DNA of 64,000 nt. Source: Muricoccus roseus (GTDB lineage Bacteria; Pseudomonadota; Alphaproteobacteria; Acetobacterales; Acetobacteraceae). Each line of letters opens with the position of its first letter. Position 1 is the stretch's first letter. The DNA lies in NCBI RefSeq assembly GCF_900141905.1, contig NZ_FQZF01000004.1, forward strand, positions 1-64,000, given 5' to 3'. Under the pieces are notes generated by a model, which worked only from the letters and a program-made list of their open reading frames with translations, did not search any database and was not told the DNA's origin. The position numbers were made by a program, and so were the translations under genes. Of the stretch, positions 52,224 through 61,029 are shown piece by piece.

Positions 52224-53067
52224 GTAGGGAACCCAAACAACTTCATGGGTTTGCTGGCGTTTTACCTCCTGATGGGGTTTGAGTGACCAGGAGGCTGAGA
52301 TGGCGCGTCTGTTCTGGCTTTCAGACGAGGCCTGGGCGGCGGTCGATCCGCACCTGCCGCGTGGCAGACCAGGCAAGCCGCGCGTGGACGACCGACGGGT
52401 AATCAGCGGCATCCTGCACGTGCTTAAGACAGGGTGCCGCTGGCGCGATGTGCCGCCCGAGTACGGCCCGCCAACGACCGTCTACAACCGCTTCAACAGG
52501 TGGTCCCAGCGCGGTCTCTGGCAGCGCCTGTTCGAAAAGGTAGCTGCCTGCGGCGAGGTTCCGCAGGAACTGAGCCTCGACAGTTCCCACGTGAAGGCCC
52601 ACCGATCTGCCGCGGGTGGAAAAGGGGGGAGTGGACGCAAGCGGTCGGGCGCTCGCGCGGCGGTCGCACCTCCAAGATCCATTGCCTGGCCGATGATCGT
52701 GGCCGCCCGATTGCCTTTGCGCTGACGCCCGGCAACATCGCCGACATCACCATGGCCCTGCCGCTGCTCCAGGCGGCGGCCCGGCCACGCCGTCTCATCG
52801 CGGACAAGGCCTATGACGCCGAGAGCCTGCGCCGCTGGCTGAAGGAGGGGCGCATCAAGGCCGTCATCCCCTCCACCGCCACCCGCACCGTGCCCTACCC
52901 ACTCGACCGGCGCGCCTACAAGCGCCGCAACGTCATCGAGCGCCTGTTCTGCCGCCTCAAAAACTGGCGAAGGCTGGCCACGCGCTACGATCGGCTGGCC
53001 CGAAATTACCTCGCCAGTCTCGCACTCGTCGCCGCCGTCGCAGAGTGGACCTGAATGAGTCCCCCAC
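52224..53067 (+). mobile_element. Complete IS5-type insertion sequence with CTAG target duplication
   Basis: An 844-base element. The left end GTAGGGAACCC and the right end GAGTCCCCCAC (53057-53067) form imperfect inverted repeats, 8 of 11 positions. The element is bracketed by CTAG at 52220-52223 and CTAG at 53068-53071, the YTAR duplication of IS5 relatives. It carries a transposase in two overlapping frames. The insertion lies exactly between hmuV and the convergent phosphoesterase gene, and each keeps its stop codon within one copy of CTAG. Confidence 0.85.
52300..53054 (+). CDS. IS5-family transposase in two frames joined by frameshift
   Basis: Frame 1 starts at ATG 52300, preceded by AGGAGG. 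It encodes the N-terminal part with the first catalytic Asp (LSLDSSHVKAHR) and would end at 52725. The second frame, -1 relative to the first, supplies EWTQAVGRSRGGRTSKIHCLADD, the second Asp (IADKAYDAE) and the Glu (NVIERLFCRLKNW) and ends at 53054. The frames meet at AAAAGGGGGG near 52620-52629, a slippery run. A fused protein of about 250 residues would have a full DDE triad. This is the normal layout for IS427-type members of the family. Confidence 0.85.
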
Positions 53068-53907
53068 CTAGGCCGCCAGCCGCTTCTGAGGCCCGTAGAG
53101 CTCCGGCATCTCGCCGATGTCGTGGCGCATCAGGCCCGGCAGCGTCACCAGCCGGCTTTCGAAGGTGCCGTCGGCGTGCAGCAGGTGCTCGACATAGCCG
53201 AGCTGCTTCTCACCGACGACAGCTTGATAAGCATCGCCCACGATGAAAGCGGCGGAGGGTGCCCAGATCTGCCGGAGCCCCTCGCTGACGCCCCGGTCCC
53301 GCCACTGGTGCACATGGCCATTGGCGACGAAGGCCGGGCGATGGCGCGAGAGGAGATCGAAGATGCGCTGGCGCGGGGCGTGCTGGACGCACCAGTAGGT
53401 GACGCCGGTCTCGTCCATCCGCTCCTCGCAGAGCGGCTTGTGCAGGAAGATGGCGACGGCGCGGCCGGCAGCGCCTTCCAGAGCACGCGCCAGGGCCTCG
53501 ATCTGCGCCTCGGCCTCCGGCAGCTCCGTCGCCGTGATCTGACTGTTAAGGCCGATCAGGCGCCAGCCGGGAACATCGCGCAGGAACAGGTCCGGGCCGA
53601 TCTGCGCGCGCCAGCGGGCCAGGCGCTCCGCGTTCGCGGGCTGACGGCATTTTGGCAGGGGATCATCGCCGAGGTCGTGGTTGCCCGGAACCGCCAGCCA
53701 ATCCAGCCCGAGGCCGTCATGCGCGGTGCGGGCCAGGACGAGATCCGCCGCGTCGTCGGCGCCGTTGAGCGAGAGGTCGCCCGTATTCACCACCAGGTCC
53801 GGCCGGAGGCCGCGAAGGTGGTCCGCCAGGATGCTGAAATTCGCGCTGAAGGCGGGCACCCGGGGGGAGAGATGGGTGTCGCTGATCTGGGCGAGACGGA
53901 AGGCCAT
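53068..53907 (-). CDS. Calcineurin-like metallophosphoesterase
   Basis: A 279-residue cytoplasmic phosphoesterase. The dinuclear-metal motifs are complete: QISDTHLSP (D10, H12), VNTGDLSLNG (D44), VPGNHD, FLHKPLCEE and NGHVHQWRD. The order resembles CpdA/GpdQ-type phosphodiesterases (cAMP or glycerophosphodiesters). I start at ATG 53905-53907. It follows a Ugp/Mal-type ABC operon after 82 bases in the same direction, so a role on an imported organophosphate is possible. Its stop codon (CTA on the plus strand) lies in the CTAG duplicated by the IS. Confidence 0.87.
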   Translation of the reverse strand: MAFRLAQISDTHLSPRVPAFSANFSILADHLRGLRPDLVVNTGDLSLNGADDAADLVLARTAHDGLGLDWLAVPGNHDLGDDPLPKCRQPANAERLARWRAQIGPDLFLRDVPGWRLIGLNSQITATELPEAEAQIEALARALEGAAGRAVAIFLHKPLCEERMDETGVTYWCVQHAPRQRIFDLLSRHRPAFVANGHVHQWRDRGVSEGLRQIWAPSAAFIVGDAYQAVVGEKQLGYVEHLLHADGTFESRLVTLPGLMRHDIGEMPELYGPQKRLAA

Positions 53908-53989
53908 GGAACCATCCTCAGGCGCTGCGGCGCCGGCTGCTGGGAAGGATGGGCGCCGGCGGGTGCCCCGCCGGCGCCGCACGAGACGT

Positions 53990-55279
53990 TCAGGAGCGGC
54001 GCGGCAGGAGGCGGCGCACCTCGGCCGCCATGTCGCGCTGCACCTCCTCCGGCGTCGCGCGCTGCTCGACGATGCGCGCCAGGTTGTCCACCATGGTCTG
54101 CGTCACGCGCACGCTGTTGGTGCCGGGGAAGGCATACCAGGGGATGGAGATCGGGATCTGGCGCACCGCCGCCATGAAGAGCGGGTTGGCGCGGTAGAAC
54201 TCGCCCAGATACTGCGGGTCGTCGATCGCGATCTGGTTGCAGGGCAGGTAGCCCGTGTTCCTCACCATCAGCGCCTGGCCTTCGGGGCCAGTGGAGAAAC
54301 GGAGGAACTTCCAGGCCGCGTCCCGCTTCGCCGGGTCCTTGGCGGTCAGCATGCCCGCCGCGCCGCCGGTGGGCAGGCGCCCCTTCCCGGGGTCGATCAC
54401 CGGCATGCCGGTGGTGCGGAGGACGAAGTTGTTGCCCGCGCCGGCGACCATGCCGCGCACCAGCGCCGTGGTCTGGAAGATTATGCCCAGCTTGCCGGCG
54501 GTGAAGGCCTGGCGCGCCGCGGCGGCGGAGAGGTTGGGCATGCCGCCCTCCTTCACCATGCGGTCAATCAGGCGGATCGCGCCCAGCCCCTCCGGCCCGG
54601 CGAAGCCGACATCGCGCTCATCCTCCGTCAGCATTCGGCCGCCATGGCCGAAGAGAAGGGCGGAGAACATCCAGTCGTCGCCGTTCCAGGTGAACCACAT
54701 GCCCTCATTGCCGTCGCCGAGGCGGTCGATCCGGCCGGCGAGCTGCAGCACGTCGTTCCAGTTCGTCGGGAAGTTGTCGGGGTCGCCGCCCGCGCGGCGG
54801 ACCAGATCGGCGTTGTAGTAGGTGACGGGGTTGGAGGCGGCGAAGGCAAGGCCGGACTGGAAGCCGCCGAAATGGGCGAGGGCGAGGAGGTTCGGCGTGT
54901 AGCCGGCCGTGGCGGGGTCCGTCGCTTCGGCCTTCAGCAGGGGCAGCAGGTCCTGGGCGATGCCGCGCTCGGCGAAGACGCGCAGGCGGTTGAAGCCCTG
55001 GTAGGAGAGGTCCGGCAGCTGGTTCGTCGCGGCCTGGCGCAGGATGAGCTGCGCGCCCTCCTCGTAGTTCGGGGTGGTGACGTAGTTCACCTTGATGTTC
55101 GGCTCGCGCCGGGCGAAGGCGGCGAGCAGCGCGCCATAGGCCTCCTTGTAGATGAAGGGCTGCGCGTAGTGCACGGTGATCTCAACCGGCGCCTGGGCGC
55201 GCAGGATGCGCGGCGCGAAGAGCATGGCGGCCGGCGCGGACAGCGCCACGCGGCGGCTGAGCTGCGGGGAAGCGAACAT
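53990..55279 (-). CDS. Family 1 extracellular solute-binding protein (sugar or glycerol-3-phosphate type)
   Basis: A 429-residue binding protein. The signal is FASPQLSRRVALSAPAAMLFAPRILRAQ. The mature part has VEITVHYAQPFIYKEAYGALLAAFARREPNIKV, then PDLSYQGFNRLRVFAERGIAQDL and a C-terminal lobe with AAGMLTAKDPAKRDAAWKFLRFSTGPEGQALM, the family 1 hallmark. It resembles UgpB-like proteins for glycerol phosphates or glycosides. The ligand is not certain. It lies after the two permease genes and before the phosphoesterase gene. Confidence 0.88.
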   Translation of the reverse strand: MFASPQLSRRVALSAPAAMLFAPRILRAQAPVEITVHYAQPFIYKEAYGALLAAFARREPNIKVNYVTTPNYEEGAQLILRQAATNQLPDLSYQGFNRLRVFAERGIAQDLLPLLKAEATDPATAGYTPNLLALAHFGGFQSGLAFAASNPVTYYNADLVRRAGGDPDNFPTNWNDVLQLAGRIDRLGDGNEGMWFTWNGDDWMFSALLFGHGGRMLTEDERDVGFAGPEGLGAIRLIDRMVKEGGMPNLSAAAARQAFTAGKLGIIFQTTALVRGMVAGAGNNFVLRTTGMPVIDPGKGRLPTGGAAGMLTAKDPAKRDAAWKFLRFSTGPEGQALMVRNTGYLPCNQIAIDDPQYLGEFYRANPLFMAAVRQIPISIPWYAFPGTNSVRVTQTMVDNLARIVEQRATPEEVQRDMAAEVRRLLPRRS

Positions 55280-55302
55280 GGGGGACTCCTTTTGGGGCGG
55301 CC

Positions 55303-56136
55303 TCAGCCTTTGAGGCCGGTGGTGGCGATGCCTTCGATGAAGCGGCGCTGCGCGAGGAGGAAGGCGAGGACGAGCGGCGCCGTCATCAGCACCGCGGCCG
55401 CCATCAGCGCGCCGAAATCGTCGCCGGCCTCATCCGATCGGAAGTAGAGGACGCCGAGCGCGGGGGTGGCGTAGTTCGGGCCGTTCACCACGATCAGCGG
55501 CCAGAACAGGTCGTTCCAATGCGCGACGACGGAGAAGATCGCGAAGGCGGTGGCGGCGGGCCAGGCATTGGGCAGCACGATGCGCCAGACGATCTCCGCC
55601 TCCCCGATTCCGTCCATTCGGGCGGCGTGGATCAGGTCGTCCGGCAGGGATTTGAAGAACTGGCGGAACAGGAAGATGGCGAAGACCGAGATCGTCGCCG
55701 GGGCGATGAGGGCCGTGTAGCCGTTCAGCAGGCCAAGCTGGCTGAAGCCGACATAGAGCGGCAGGGCAGGGACGTGATAGGGCACGAGGAGCCCCAGCAT
55801 CACCGCGCCGAAGGCGATGCCGCTGCCGGGGAAGCGCAGCTTCGCCAGCGCGTAGCCCGCCGGCACGGCGAAGAGCAGCTGGAAGAAGAGGATGCCGCCG
55901 CAGACGACGACGCCGTTCCAGAGGTAGCGCCAGACCGGGATCTTCGCGAAGACCTTCCCGTAATTCTCCACGGCATGCAGCCGTTCCGGCAGCAGGGAGA
56001 GGGAGGCGCGGAAGATCTCGTCCAGCGGCTTCAGGCTGGCGGCCACCATCCAGATGTAGGGCATCAGCACGACAAGCCCGAGCACCGTCAGCAGGGCCAG
56101 GCGCGGCATGTCGCGCAGGAGGAACCGCTCAGGCAT
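55303..56136 (-). CDS. MalG/UgpE-type ABC permease
   Basis: A 277-residue inner-membrane permease with six hydrophobic segments. Hallmarks are LMPYIWMVAASLKPLDEIF near the start, GYALAKLRFPGSG, and the EAA loop LIHAARMDGIGEAEIVWRIVLPNAWPA. ATG 56134-56136 overlaps the end of the partner permease by 8 bases. The C-terminus QRRFIEGIATTGLKG is typical. It forms the channel with the MalF/UgpA-type protein. Confidence 0.92.
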   Translation of the reverse strand: MPERFLLRDMPRLALLTVLGLVVLMPYIWMVAASLKPLDEIFRASLSLLPERLHAVENYGKVFAKIPVWRYLWNGVVVCGGILFFQLLFAVPAGYALAKLRFPGSGIAFGAVMLGLLVPYHVPALPLYVGFSQLGLLNGYTALIAPATISVFAIFLFRQFFKSLPDDLIHAARMDGIGEAEIVWRIVLPNAWPAATAFAIFSVVAHWNDLFWPLIVVNGPNYATPALGVLYFRSDEAGDDFGALMAAAVLMTAPLVLAFLLAQRRFIEGIATTGLKG

Positions 56137-57037
56137 AGTGCACCCGCTTCTCCAGCACCTTGGTCTGCAGCCAGACCAGGGCGAGCACGATGGCGAGGAA
56201 GACGAGGGTGATGGCCGCCGAATAGCCCAGGCGGAAATAGGTGAAGCCTTCCTCATACATCGCGTAGAGCAGCACCTCGGAGGCCTTGTTCGGCCCGCCC
56301 TGGGTCAGCACCGCCACGCTGTCGAAGACGCGCACCGCGCGCGTCATGGTGATGGTGACGACGAAAAGGGTGGTGGGGCCGAGCAGTGGCCAGGTAACGA
56401 GGCGGAAGCGCTCCCAGCCGCTCGTCGCCCCGTCCACCTCGGCCGCGGCGTAGAGTTCCCGCGGGATGGCGGTGAGGCCGGCGAGGAAGAGGACGAGGTT
56501 GAATCCGATATTCTCCCACACGCCGATGGCGGCGAGGGAGAGCAGCACCGTGTCCGAGGAGGAGAGCCAGGCCGGCCCTTCGATGCCGATGCCACGGAGC
56601 GCGGCGTTCAACGGGCCGATGGTGGGGTGCAGCAGGTATTGCCAGGCGGCGGCCATGGCGACCGGCAGCGACACCACGGGGAGGAAGAACACGGCGCGGA
56701 AGAAGGCGCGGCCGCGCGTTCCCGTCTCGATCAGCAGCGCCAGCGCGAGGCCGCCCAGCACGGAGAGCGGCGCGACGAGCGCGACATAGAGGATGGTGTT
56801 GCGCAGGGCGATGGCGAAGCCGCGGTCCCGCAGCAGCTCCGCGAAGTTGTCCAGCCCGATCCAGGCAAGGCCATCCGCGCCCAGCTCGTAATCCGTGAAG
56901 GCCAGGGCGATGGTGGCCAGGGTGGGCAGCAGCAGCATCAGCGCATAGGCGAGGGCGGCCGGCGCGGTCAGCATCCAGCCCGCCAGCGCCTCCCCGGTCG
57001 TGCGGCGCCGCGCGGGGAAGGCGAGGCTAGCCGACAA
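56129..57037 (-). CDS. MalF/UgpA-type ABC permease, TTG start
   Basis: A 302-residue permease with six hydrophobic segments (LAGWMLTAPAALAYALMLLLPTLATIALAFTDYEL first) and the EAA loop LYAAAEVDGATSGWERFRLVTWPLLGP. No ATG fits. The TTG at 57035-57037 is 6 bases after GGAGG and inside the end of the ATPase gene, so I take it as the start. Upstream in-frame sequence reads as antisense noise of the ATPase gene. Confidence 0.88.
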   Translation of the reverse strand: MSASLAFPARRRTTGEALAGWMLTAPAALAYALMLLLPTLATIALAFTDYELGADGLAWIGLDNFAELLRDRGFAIALRNTILYVALVAPLSVLGGLALALLIETGTRGRAFFRAVFFLPVVSLPVAMAAAWQYLLHPTIGPLNAALRGIGIEGPAWLSSSDTVLLSLAAIGVWENIGFNLVLFLAGLTAIPRELYAAAEVDGATSGWERFRLVTWPLLGPTTLFVVTITMTRAVRVFDSVAVLTQGGPNKASEVLLYAMYEEGFTYFRLGYSAAITLVFLAIVLALVWLQTKVLEKRVHYA

Positions 57038-58169
57038 GGACGGCCTCCGGCGCCATGCTGCGCACGGCGGCGCGTTTGCCGTCCGCGCCGAAGACGAGCG
57101 CGCGATCCACCGGGAAGCGCAGCGAGAGCTCCCCCTGGGGAGGCAGGGTCTCGCGATCCTCCGGCGCCAGGCGCAGCACCAGTGGCGTGCCGGTCGTGGC
57201 ATGGCGCAGATGCACCAGCAGGCTTTCGCCCAGGAACTCCACCGTCTCCATCCGGGCCGGGATGCCCGTGCCGGCGGGCTGCAGATCCTCAGGCCGGATC
57301 GCCAGGGTCATCGCCCCGCTGCCGGCCACGCGCAGCCCGACCGCCTGGCCCGCCACGCGGAGCACGCCTTCCGCATCGGCCTCGGCGGGCAGGGTGTTGA
57401 TGCGTGGCGAGCCGATGAAGGTGGCGACGCGCAGGTCCTGCGGGTCGGCATAGATCTCGGCGGGCGGCGCCACCTGCAGGATTTCGCCCGCCTGCATCAC
57501 CGCCACCCGGTCGGCCATGGTCAGGGCCTCGGACTGGTCATGGGTGACATAGACGGTGGCGACGCCCGCGGCACGGTGGATGGCCACGATCTCCCGCCGC
57601 GTCTGCACGCGCAGGCTGGCATCGAGGTTGGAGAGGGGCTCGTCCATGAGGAAGGCCGCCGGGCGCCGGACGATGGCACGGGCGAGCGCCACGCGCTGGC
57701 GCTGGCCGCCAGAGAGCTGGCCGGGGCGCCGGCTGAGCAGGTTGCCGAGGCCGAGCGCATTGGCGGCCTGGCGCACGTCATGGGTGATGGAGTCCCGCGC
57801 GGTGGCCGGGCCCGGCATCCAGCCACCGATCAGCGGCAGGCGCTGCATCGCGCTCAGGCGGCGCATGGCCAGGGGAACCGCGATGTTCTCCTCCACCGTC
57901 AGATGCGGGTAGAGGGCGTAGGACTGGAACACCATCGCCACGTCGCGCTGCGACGGGCGCAGCCCGGTCACATCCTGGCCGCCGATGCGGATGGTACCGG
58001 AATCCGCGTGCTCGATGCCGGCGATGCTCCGCAGCAGCGTGGACTTGCCGCAGCCGGAGGGGCCGACGAGCGCGAGGAACTCCCCGGCCGCGACCTCCAG
58101 CGAGATCCCGCGCAGCACCGTGGTGCCGCCGAAACGCTTGGCCAAGCGGTCAATCGCGATTCCCTGCAC
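57027..58169 (-). CDS. MalK/UgpC-type ABC ATPase
   Basis: A 380-residue ATPase, first gene of the operon. Walker A GPSGCGKST (36-44), signature [15 protein letters not shown], Walker B AAFLMDEPLSNLDASLR and an OB-like regulatory tail after about residue 240 (AIRPEDLQPAGTG, VEFLGESLLVHLRH) place it in the MalK/UgpC group. An unusual insertion of about 20 residues (RRLSAMQRLPLIGGWMPGPA) follows the Q-loop region. Confidence 0.92.
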   Translation of the reverse strand: MQGIAIDRLAKRFGGTTVLRGISLEVAAGEFLALVGPSGCGKSTLLRSIAGIEHADSGTIRIGGQDVTGLRPSQRDVAMVFQSYALYPHLTVEENIAVPLAMRRLSAMQRLPLIGGWMPGPATARDSITHDVRQAANALGLGNLLSRRPGQLSGGQRQRVALARAIVRRPAAFLMDEPLSNLDASLRVQTRREIVAIHRAAGVATVYVTHDQSEALTMADRVAVMQAGEILQVAPPAEIYADPQDLRVATFIGSPRINTLPAEADAEGVLRVAGQAVGLRVAGSGAMTLAIRPEDLQPAGTGIPARMETVEFLGESLLVHLRHATTGTPLVLRLAPEDRETLPPQGELSLRFPVDRALVFGADGKRAAVRSMAPEAVLVG

Positions 58170-58313
58170 AAGCTGTCCCCGCCTATCCCGGGCGGCGCAA
58201 TAGGTGCAGGGTCTGACAGCCGTGTTGCAGTCGGATGAAGGAGATGTGTCAGCGGCGCGGGAGGCGCTCGGAAAGGGTCGCCATGCGCCCCGCCTTGGCG
58301 GCCCCCAGCCGGC

Positions 58314-59195
58314 TCAGGCCGGGCGGGCGGCTTCCGCGCGGGCGACGGCTTCGGCGAGGTTCAGGATGCGCGTGGCATTGGCGCGGAACAGCTTCTCGAT
58401 GATACCGGGCTTGAAGCCCTGCATCTCCCACTCGTCCAGCGTCTGCCCCGGCGACCAGCCGGGATAGTCCGAGCCGAACATCACCTTGTCCTGCAGCCGG
58501 CGCTGCATGTCGTGCTTCAGCGGCGCGGGGATGTATTTCGGGCCCCAGCCGGAGATGTCGATCGAGACATTCCCCTTGTGCAGGGCCACCGCGATCAGCT
58601 CCTCGGTCCAGGGCCAGCCGGGATGCGCGGCGACGATGTTCAGCCGCGGGAAATCGGCCGCGATGCTATCGATATGCAGCGGCCGGCCATGCTCCAGCTT
58701 GAAGCCGAGCCCGCCCGGCTCGCCGGAGCCGATGGCCGTCGTGCCGCAATGGATGAGCACCGGCGCGCCGAGATCCTGCAGCAGATCCCAGATGGGGTAG
58801 AAATGCCGGTCGGAGGGCGCGAAGCCCTGCACGGGCGGCTGGTACTTCACGCCCATCAGCTTCAGGTCGCGGATGGCGTGCTCGATCTCCTCCATCCCCG
58901 CCCGGCCGCGCCAGGGATCGACCACGGCCCAGCCTGGCAGGAACACATCGGGATGGGCGGCGCAGAGCGCGGCCAGTTGGTCATTGCCATAGACCGCGCC
59001 CCCGGCGCCGGCCATCGCGTCCCAGGCGATGGGAATGGCAAGGGTGTCATCGCGGCGAAAGTCTTCGGCGATCACCTCGTCCGGGCGGGCGTCGAAGCGG
59101 TCTCCGAACATGCGGCGTGTGGCCGGCACGAAGGGGGCGCTTGCCTCCACATAGGCGGCGTTCATCGGGTGAACATGGACGTCGATGGCGCGCAT
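58314..59195 (-). CDS. Amidohydrolase-2 (ACMSD/resorcylate-decarboxylase-like) protein
   Basis: A 293-residue TIM-barrel enzyme. Metal-site motifs are IDVHVHPMN (H7, H9), PVLIHCGTTAIG, IVAAHPGWPW and VMFGSDYPGWSPG. The family includes decarboxylases and hydrolases of aromatic acids (5-carboxyvanillate, resorcylate, uracil carboxylate). It is the last gene behind CobW, SDR, feruloyl-CoA-ligase-like and crotonase genes, so it probably acts on an aromatic or ring-fission acid. The CobW-type metal GTPase 16 bases upstream may help load its metal. Confidence 0.85.
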   Translation of the reverse strand: MRAIDVHVHPMNAAYVEASAPFVPATRRMFGDRFDARPDEVIAEDFRRDDTLAIPIAWDAMAGAGGAVYGNDQLAALCAAHPDVFLPGWAVVDPWRGRAGMEEIEHAIRDLKLMGVKYQPPVQGFAPSDRHFYPIWDLLQDLGAPVLIHCGTTAIGSGEPGGLGFKLEHGRPLHIDSIAADFPRLNIVAAHPGWPWTEELIAVALHKGNVSIDISGWGPKYIPAPLKHDMQRRLQDKVMFGSDYPGWSPGQTLDEWEMQGFKPGIIEKLFRANATRILNLAEAVARAEAARPA

Positions 59196-59211
59196 CGGGC
59201 GATCCTCTCCT

Positions 59212-60261
59212 TTAGGCGGGGGCCGGGGCGGCGAACAGCGCGTCCCAACCCTGGCGCAGCGGCGAATGGGACAGGCCGTTGGTGATGAGCACGAGGCGCG
59301 AGCGGCGGTCCCCGCCCGGCCAGGCGGGGAGCTGCACGGGTGGGTGCAGCACATGCTGCACCCCCTGCACCACGACGGGGCCGGACTGGCCCGGCACCCC
59401 GATCAACCCCTTCACGCGCAGCAGCTTCTCCCCGCCCTCGATCCGCACGCGGCGGAGCCAGTTCTCGAAGGCCTGCCAGAGCGGCGGCGTATCGGAGACG
59501 AGGGAGAGGGCGGCGGTGCCCTGCGTATGTGCGTGGTGTTGGTGGCGGTGGTGGAGCGGCGGCAGCGCGTCCAGCCATTCGACGACGGGCGGCGGCGCGC
59601 CGGGAGTGCCGAGGAAGCGTGCGGGGAAAAGGACGCCCGGATCGGCCTCGCCCTGCCGCATCCCGATCACGGGGGCGAGCGGGTTCAGCCGGGCCAGCTC
59701 CTCCCGCAGCCTCGCGGTTCCGGCGGGCTCGGCCAGATCGGTCTTGGTGAGGAGAAGCTTGTCCGCCAGCGCCACCTGGGCGCGTGCTTCCGGATGCTCG
59801 GCCAGCTGCCCGCGGGCGAAGAGGGCATCCACCGTGACGAGGATGCTGTCCAGCCGGAGCACGCGTGACAGCACGGGGTTGCGTAGCAGCGCCTGGGCGA
59901 TGGGCGCAGGGTCCGCCAGGCCGGAGGGCTCCACCAGCAGCCGCGCGAAGCGGGGCAGGGCCCCTGCCTCCCGCCGCGCGAAGATGCGCATCACGGCGCC
60001 TTCGAGATCGCCCGACAGGTCGCAGCAGAGGCAGCCATTCGCCATGGTCACGGTGCGGTCCGGGCCGGTGCCGGATTCGGCCTCCACCAGATGCTGGTCG
60101 ATTGGCACCTCGCCGAACTCGTTGATGGCCACCGCCGTGCCCGCCATGCCGGGCTGCCGCAGCAGGGCGTTCAGCAGCGTGGTCTTTCCGCTGCCGAGGA
60201 AGCCGCCGAGGATGGCCGCCGGCAGCTGCCCCTGTTCCACGGCATCGGCGAGGAAGCGCAT
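59212..60261 (-). CDS. CobW/G3E-family metal-chaperone GTPase
   Basis: A 349-residue GTPase. P-loop GFLGSGKTT (20-28), the metal site GCLCC (C77, C79, C80), Walker B in LLVEPSGLADPAP, and TKTDLAEP for guanine are present. A His-rich linker (HHRHQHHAH, about 220-230) is followed by the CobW C-terminal domain. Such proteins insert zinc or other metals into client enzymes. Lying in one operon with a metal-dependent amidohydrolase, that enzyme is the obvious client. It lies 9 bases behind the SDR gene. Confidence 0.88.
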   Translation of the reverse strand: MRFLADAVEQGQLPAAILGGFLGSGKTTLLNALLRQPGMAGTAVAINEFGEVPIDQHLVEAESGTGPDRTVTMANGCLCCDLSGDLEGAVMRIFARREAGALPRFARLLVEPSGLADPAPIAQALLRNPVLSRVLRLDSILVTVDALFARGQLAEHPEARAQVALADKLLLTKTDLAEPAGTARLREELARLNPLAPVIGMRQGEADPGVLFPARFLGTPGAPPPVVEWLDALPPLHHRHQHHAHTQGTAALSLVSDTPPLWQAFENWLRRVRIEGGEKLLRVKGLIGVPGQSGPVVVQGVQHVLHPPVQLPAWPGGDRRSRLVLITNGLSHSPLRQGWDALFAAPAPA

Positions 60262-60270
60262 GGCCCGGCC

Positions 60271-61029
60271 CTATTGCGGGCTGAGGCGCAGGGCGCCGTC
60301 CAGGCGGATGGTCTCGCCGTTCAGCAGCCGGTTGCGTGCGACGGCGAGGACGAGGTCGGCGAATTCCCCGGCGCGGCCGAGGCGGCGGGGAAAGAGCGGC
60401 AACCGGCCCAGCGCCTCGCGTGCCTCGGGCGGCAGCTCGTCCATCAGCGGGGTCTCGATCAGCCCGGGGGCGATGGTGTTCACGCGGATGCCGAAGCGCG
60501 CCAGCTCCCGCGCGGCGGGCAGAGTCATCGCGACAATCCCGCCCTTGCTGGCGGCATAGGCCACCTGCCCGATCTGCCCCTCATAGGCCGCGATGGAGGC
60601 GGTGTTCAGCACCATCCCGCGCTCGCCTTCCTCATCGGGTTCCACGGTCGCCATGCGCGCTGCGGCGAGGCGCATGAGGTTGAAGCTGCCGGTGAGGTTG
60701 ATGGCGATGACACGGGCGAAGTGGTCCAGCGGGTGCGGGCCGTCGCGCCCGACGATCCGCTTCGCCGTCCCGATCCCGGCACAGGAGATGGCGAGGCGCA
60801 GCGGGCCAAGCGCCTGCGCCGCATCCAGCGCGGCGGCGACATCCTCCTCCTGCGTGACGTCTCCCAACGAGGCGGTGCCGCCGATGCGGGCGGCGACGGC
60901 CCGCGCCGCCTCGCCATTACGGTCCATCACCGCTACGCGTGCCCCGGCCGCCGCCAGCGCCTCCGCCGTGGCGGCGCCGAGGCCGGAGCCGCCGCCGGTG
61001 ACGATGGCGGCGATGCCCTTCAGCTCCAT
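60271..61029 (-). CDS. SDR, 3-hydroxyacyl-CoA dehydrogenase type II-like
   Basis: A 252-residue SDR. TGGGSGLG, the strand Asp (VMDRNGEAA), LRLAISCAGIG and the catalytic YAASKGGIVAMTLPAARELARFGIRVNTIAPG resemble the HSD17B10-type enzymes that oxidise 3-hydroxyacyl-CoA. A partner role after the CoA ligase and crotonase genes fits: hydration, then oxidation of a hydroxycinnamoyl-type CoA thioester (a beta-oxidation-like route). A plain SDR of other specificity is possible. Confidence 0.85.
   Translation of the reverse strand: MELKGIAAIVTGGGSGLGAATAEALAAAGARVAVMDRNGEAARAVAARIGGTASLGDVTQEEDVAAALDAAQALGPLRLAISCAGIGTAKRIVGRDGPHPLDHFARVIAINLTGSFNLMRLAAARMATVEPDEEGERGMVLNTASIAAYEGQIGQVAYAASKGGIVAMTLPAARELARFGIRVNTIAPGLIETPLMDELPPEAREALGRLPLFPRRLGRAGEFADLVLAVARNRLLNGETIRLDGALRLSPQ

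Noticed and set aside
58213-58251. CTGACA and TGTCAG pair upstream of the Ugp-type operon
   Set aside because: The arms are 27 bases apart and no promoter fits them. Chance cannot be excluded.
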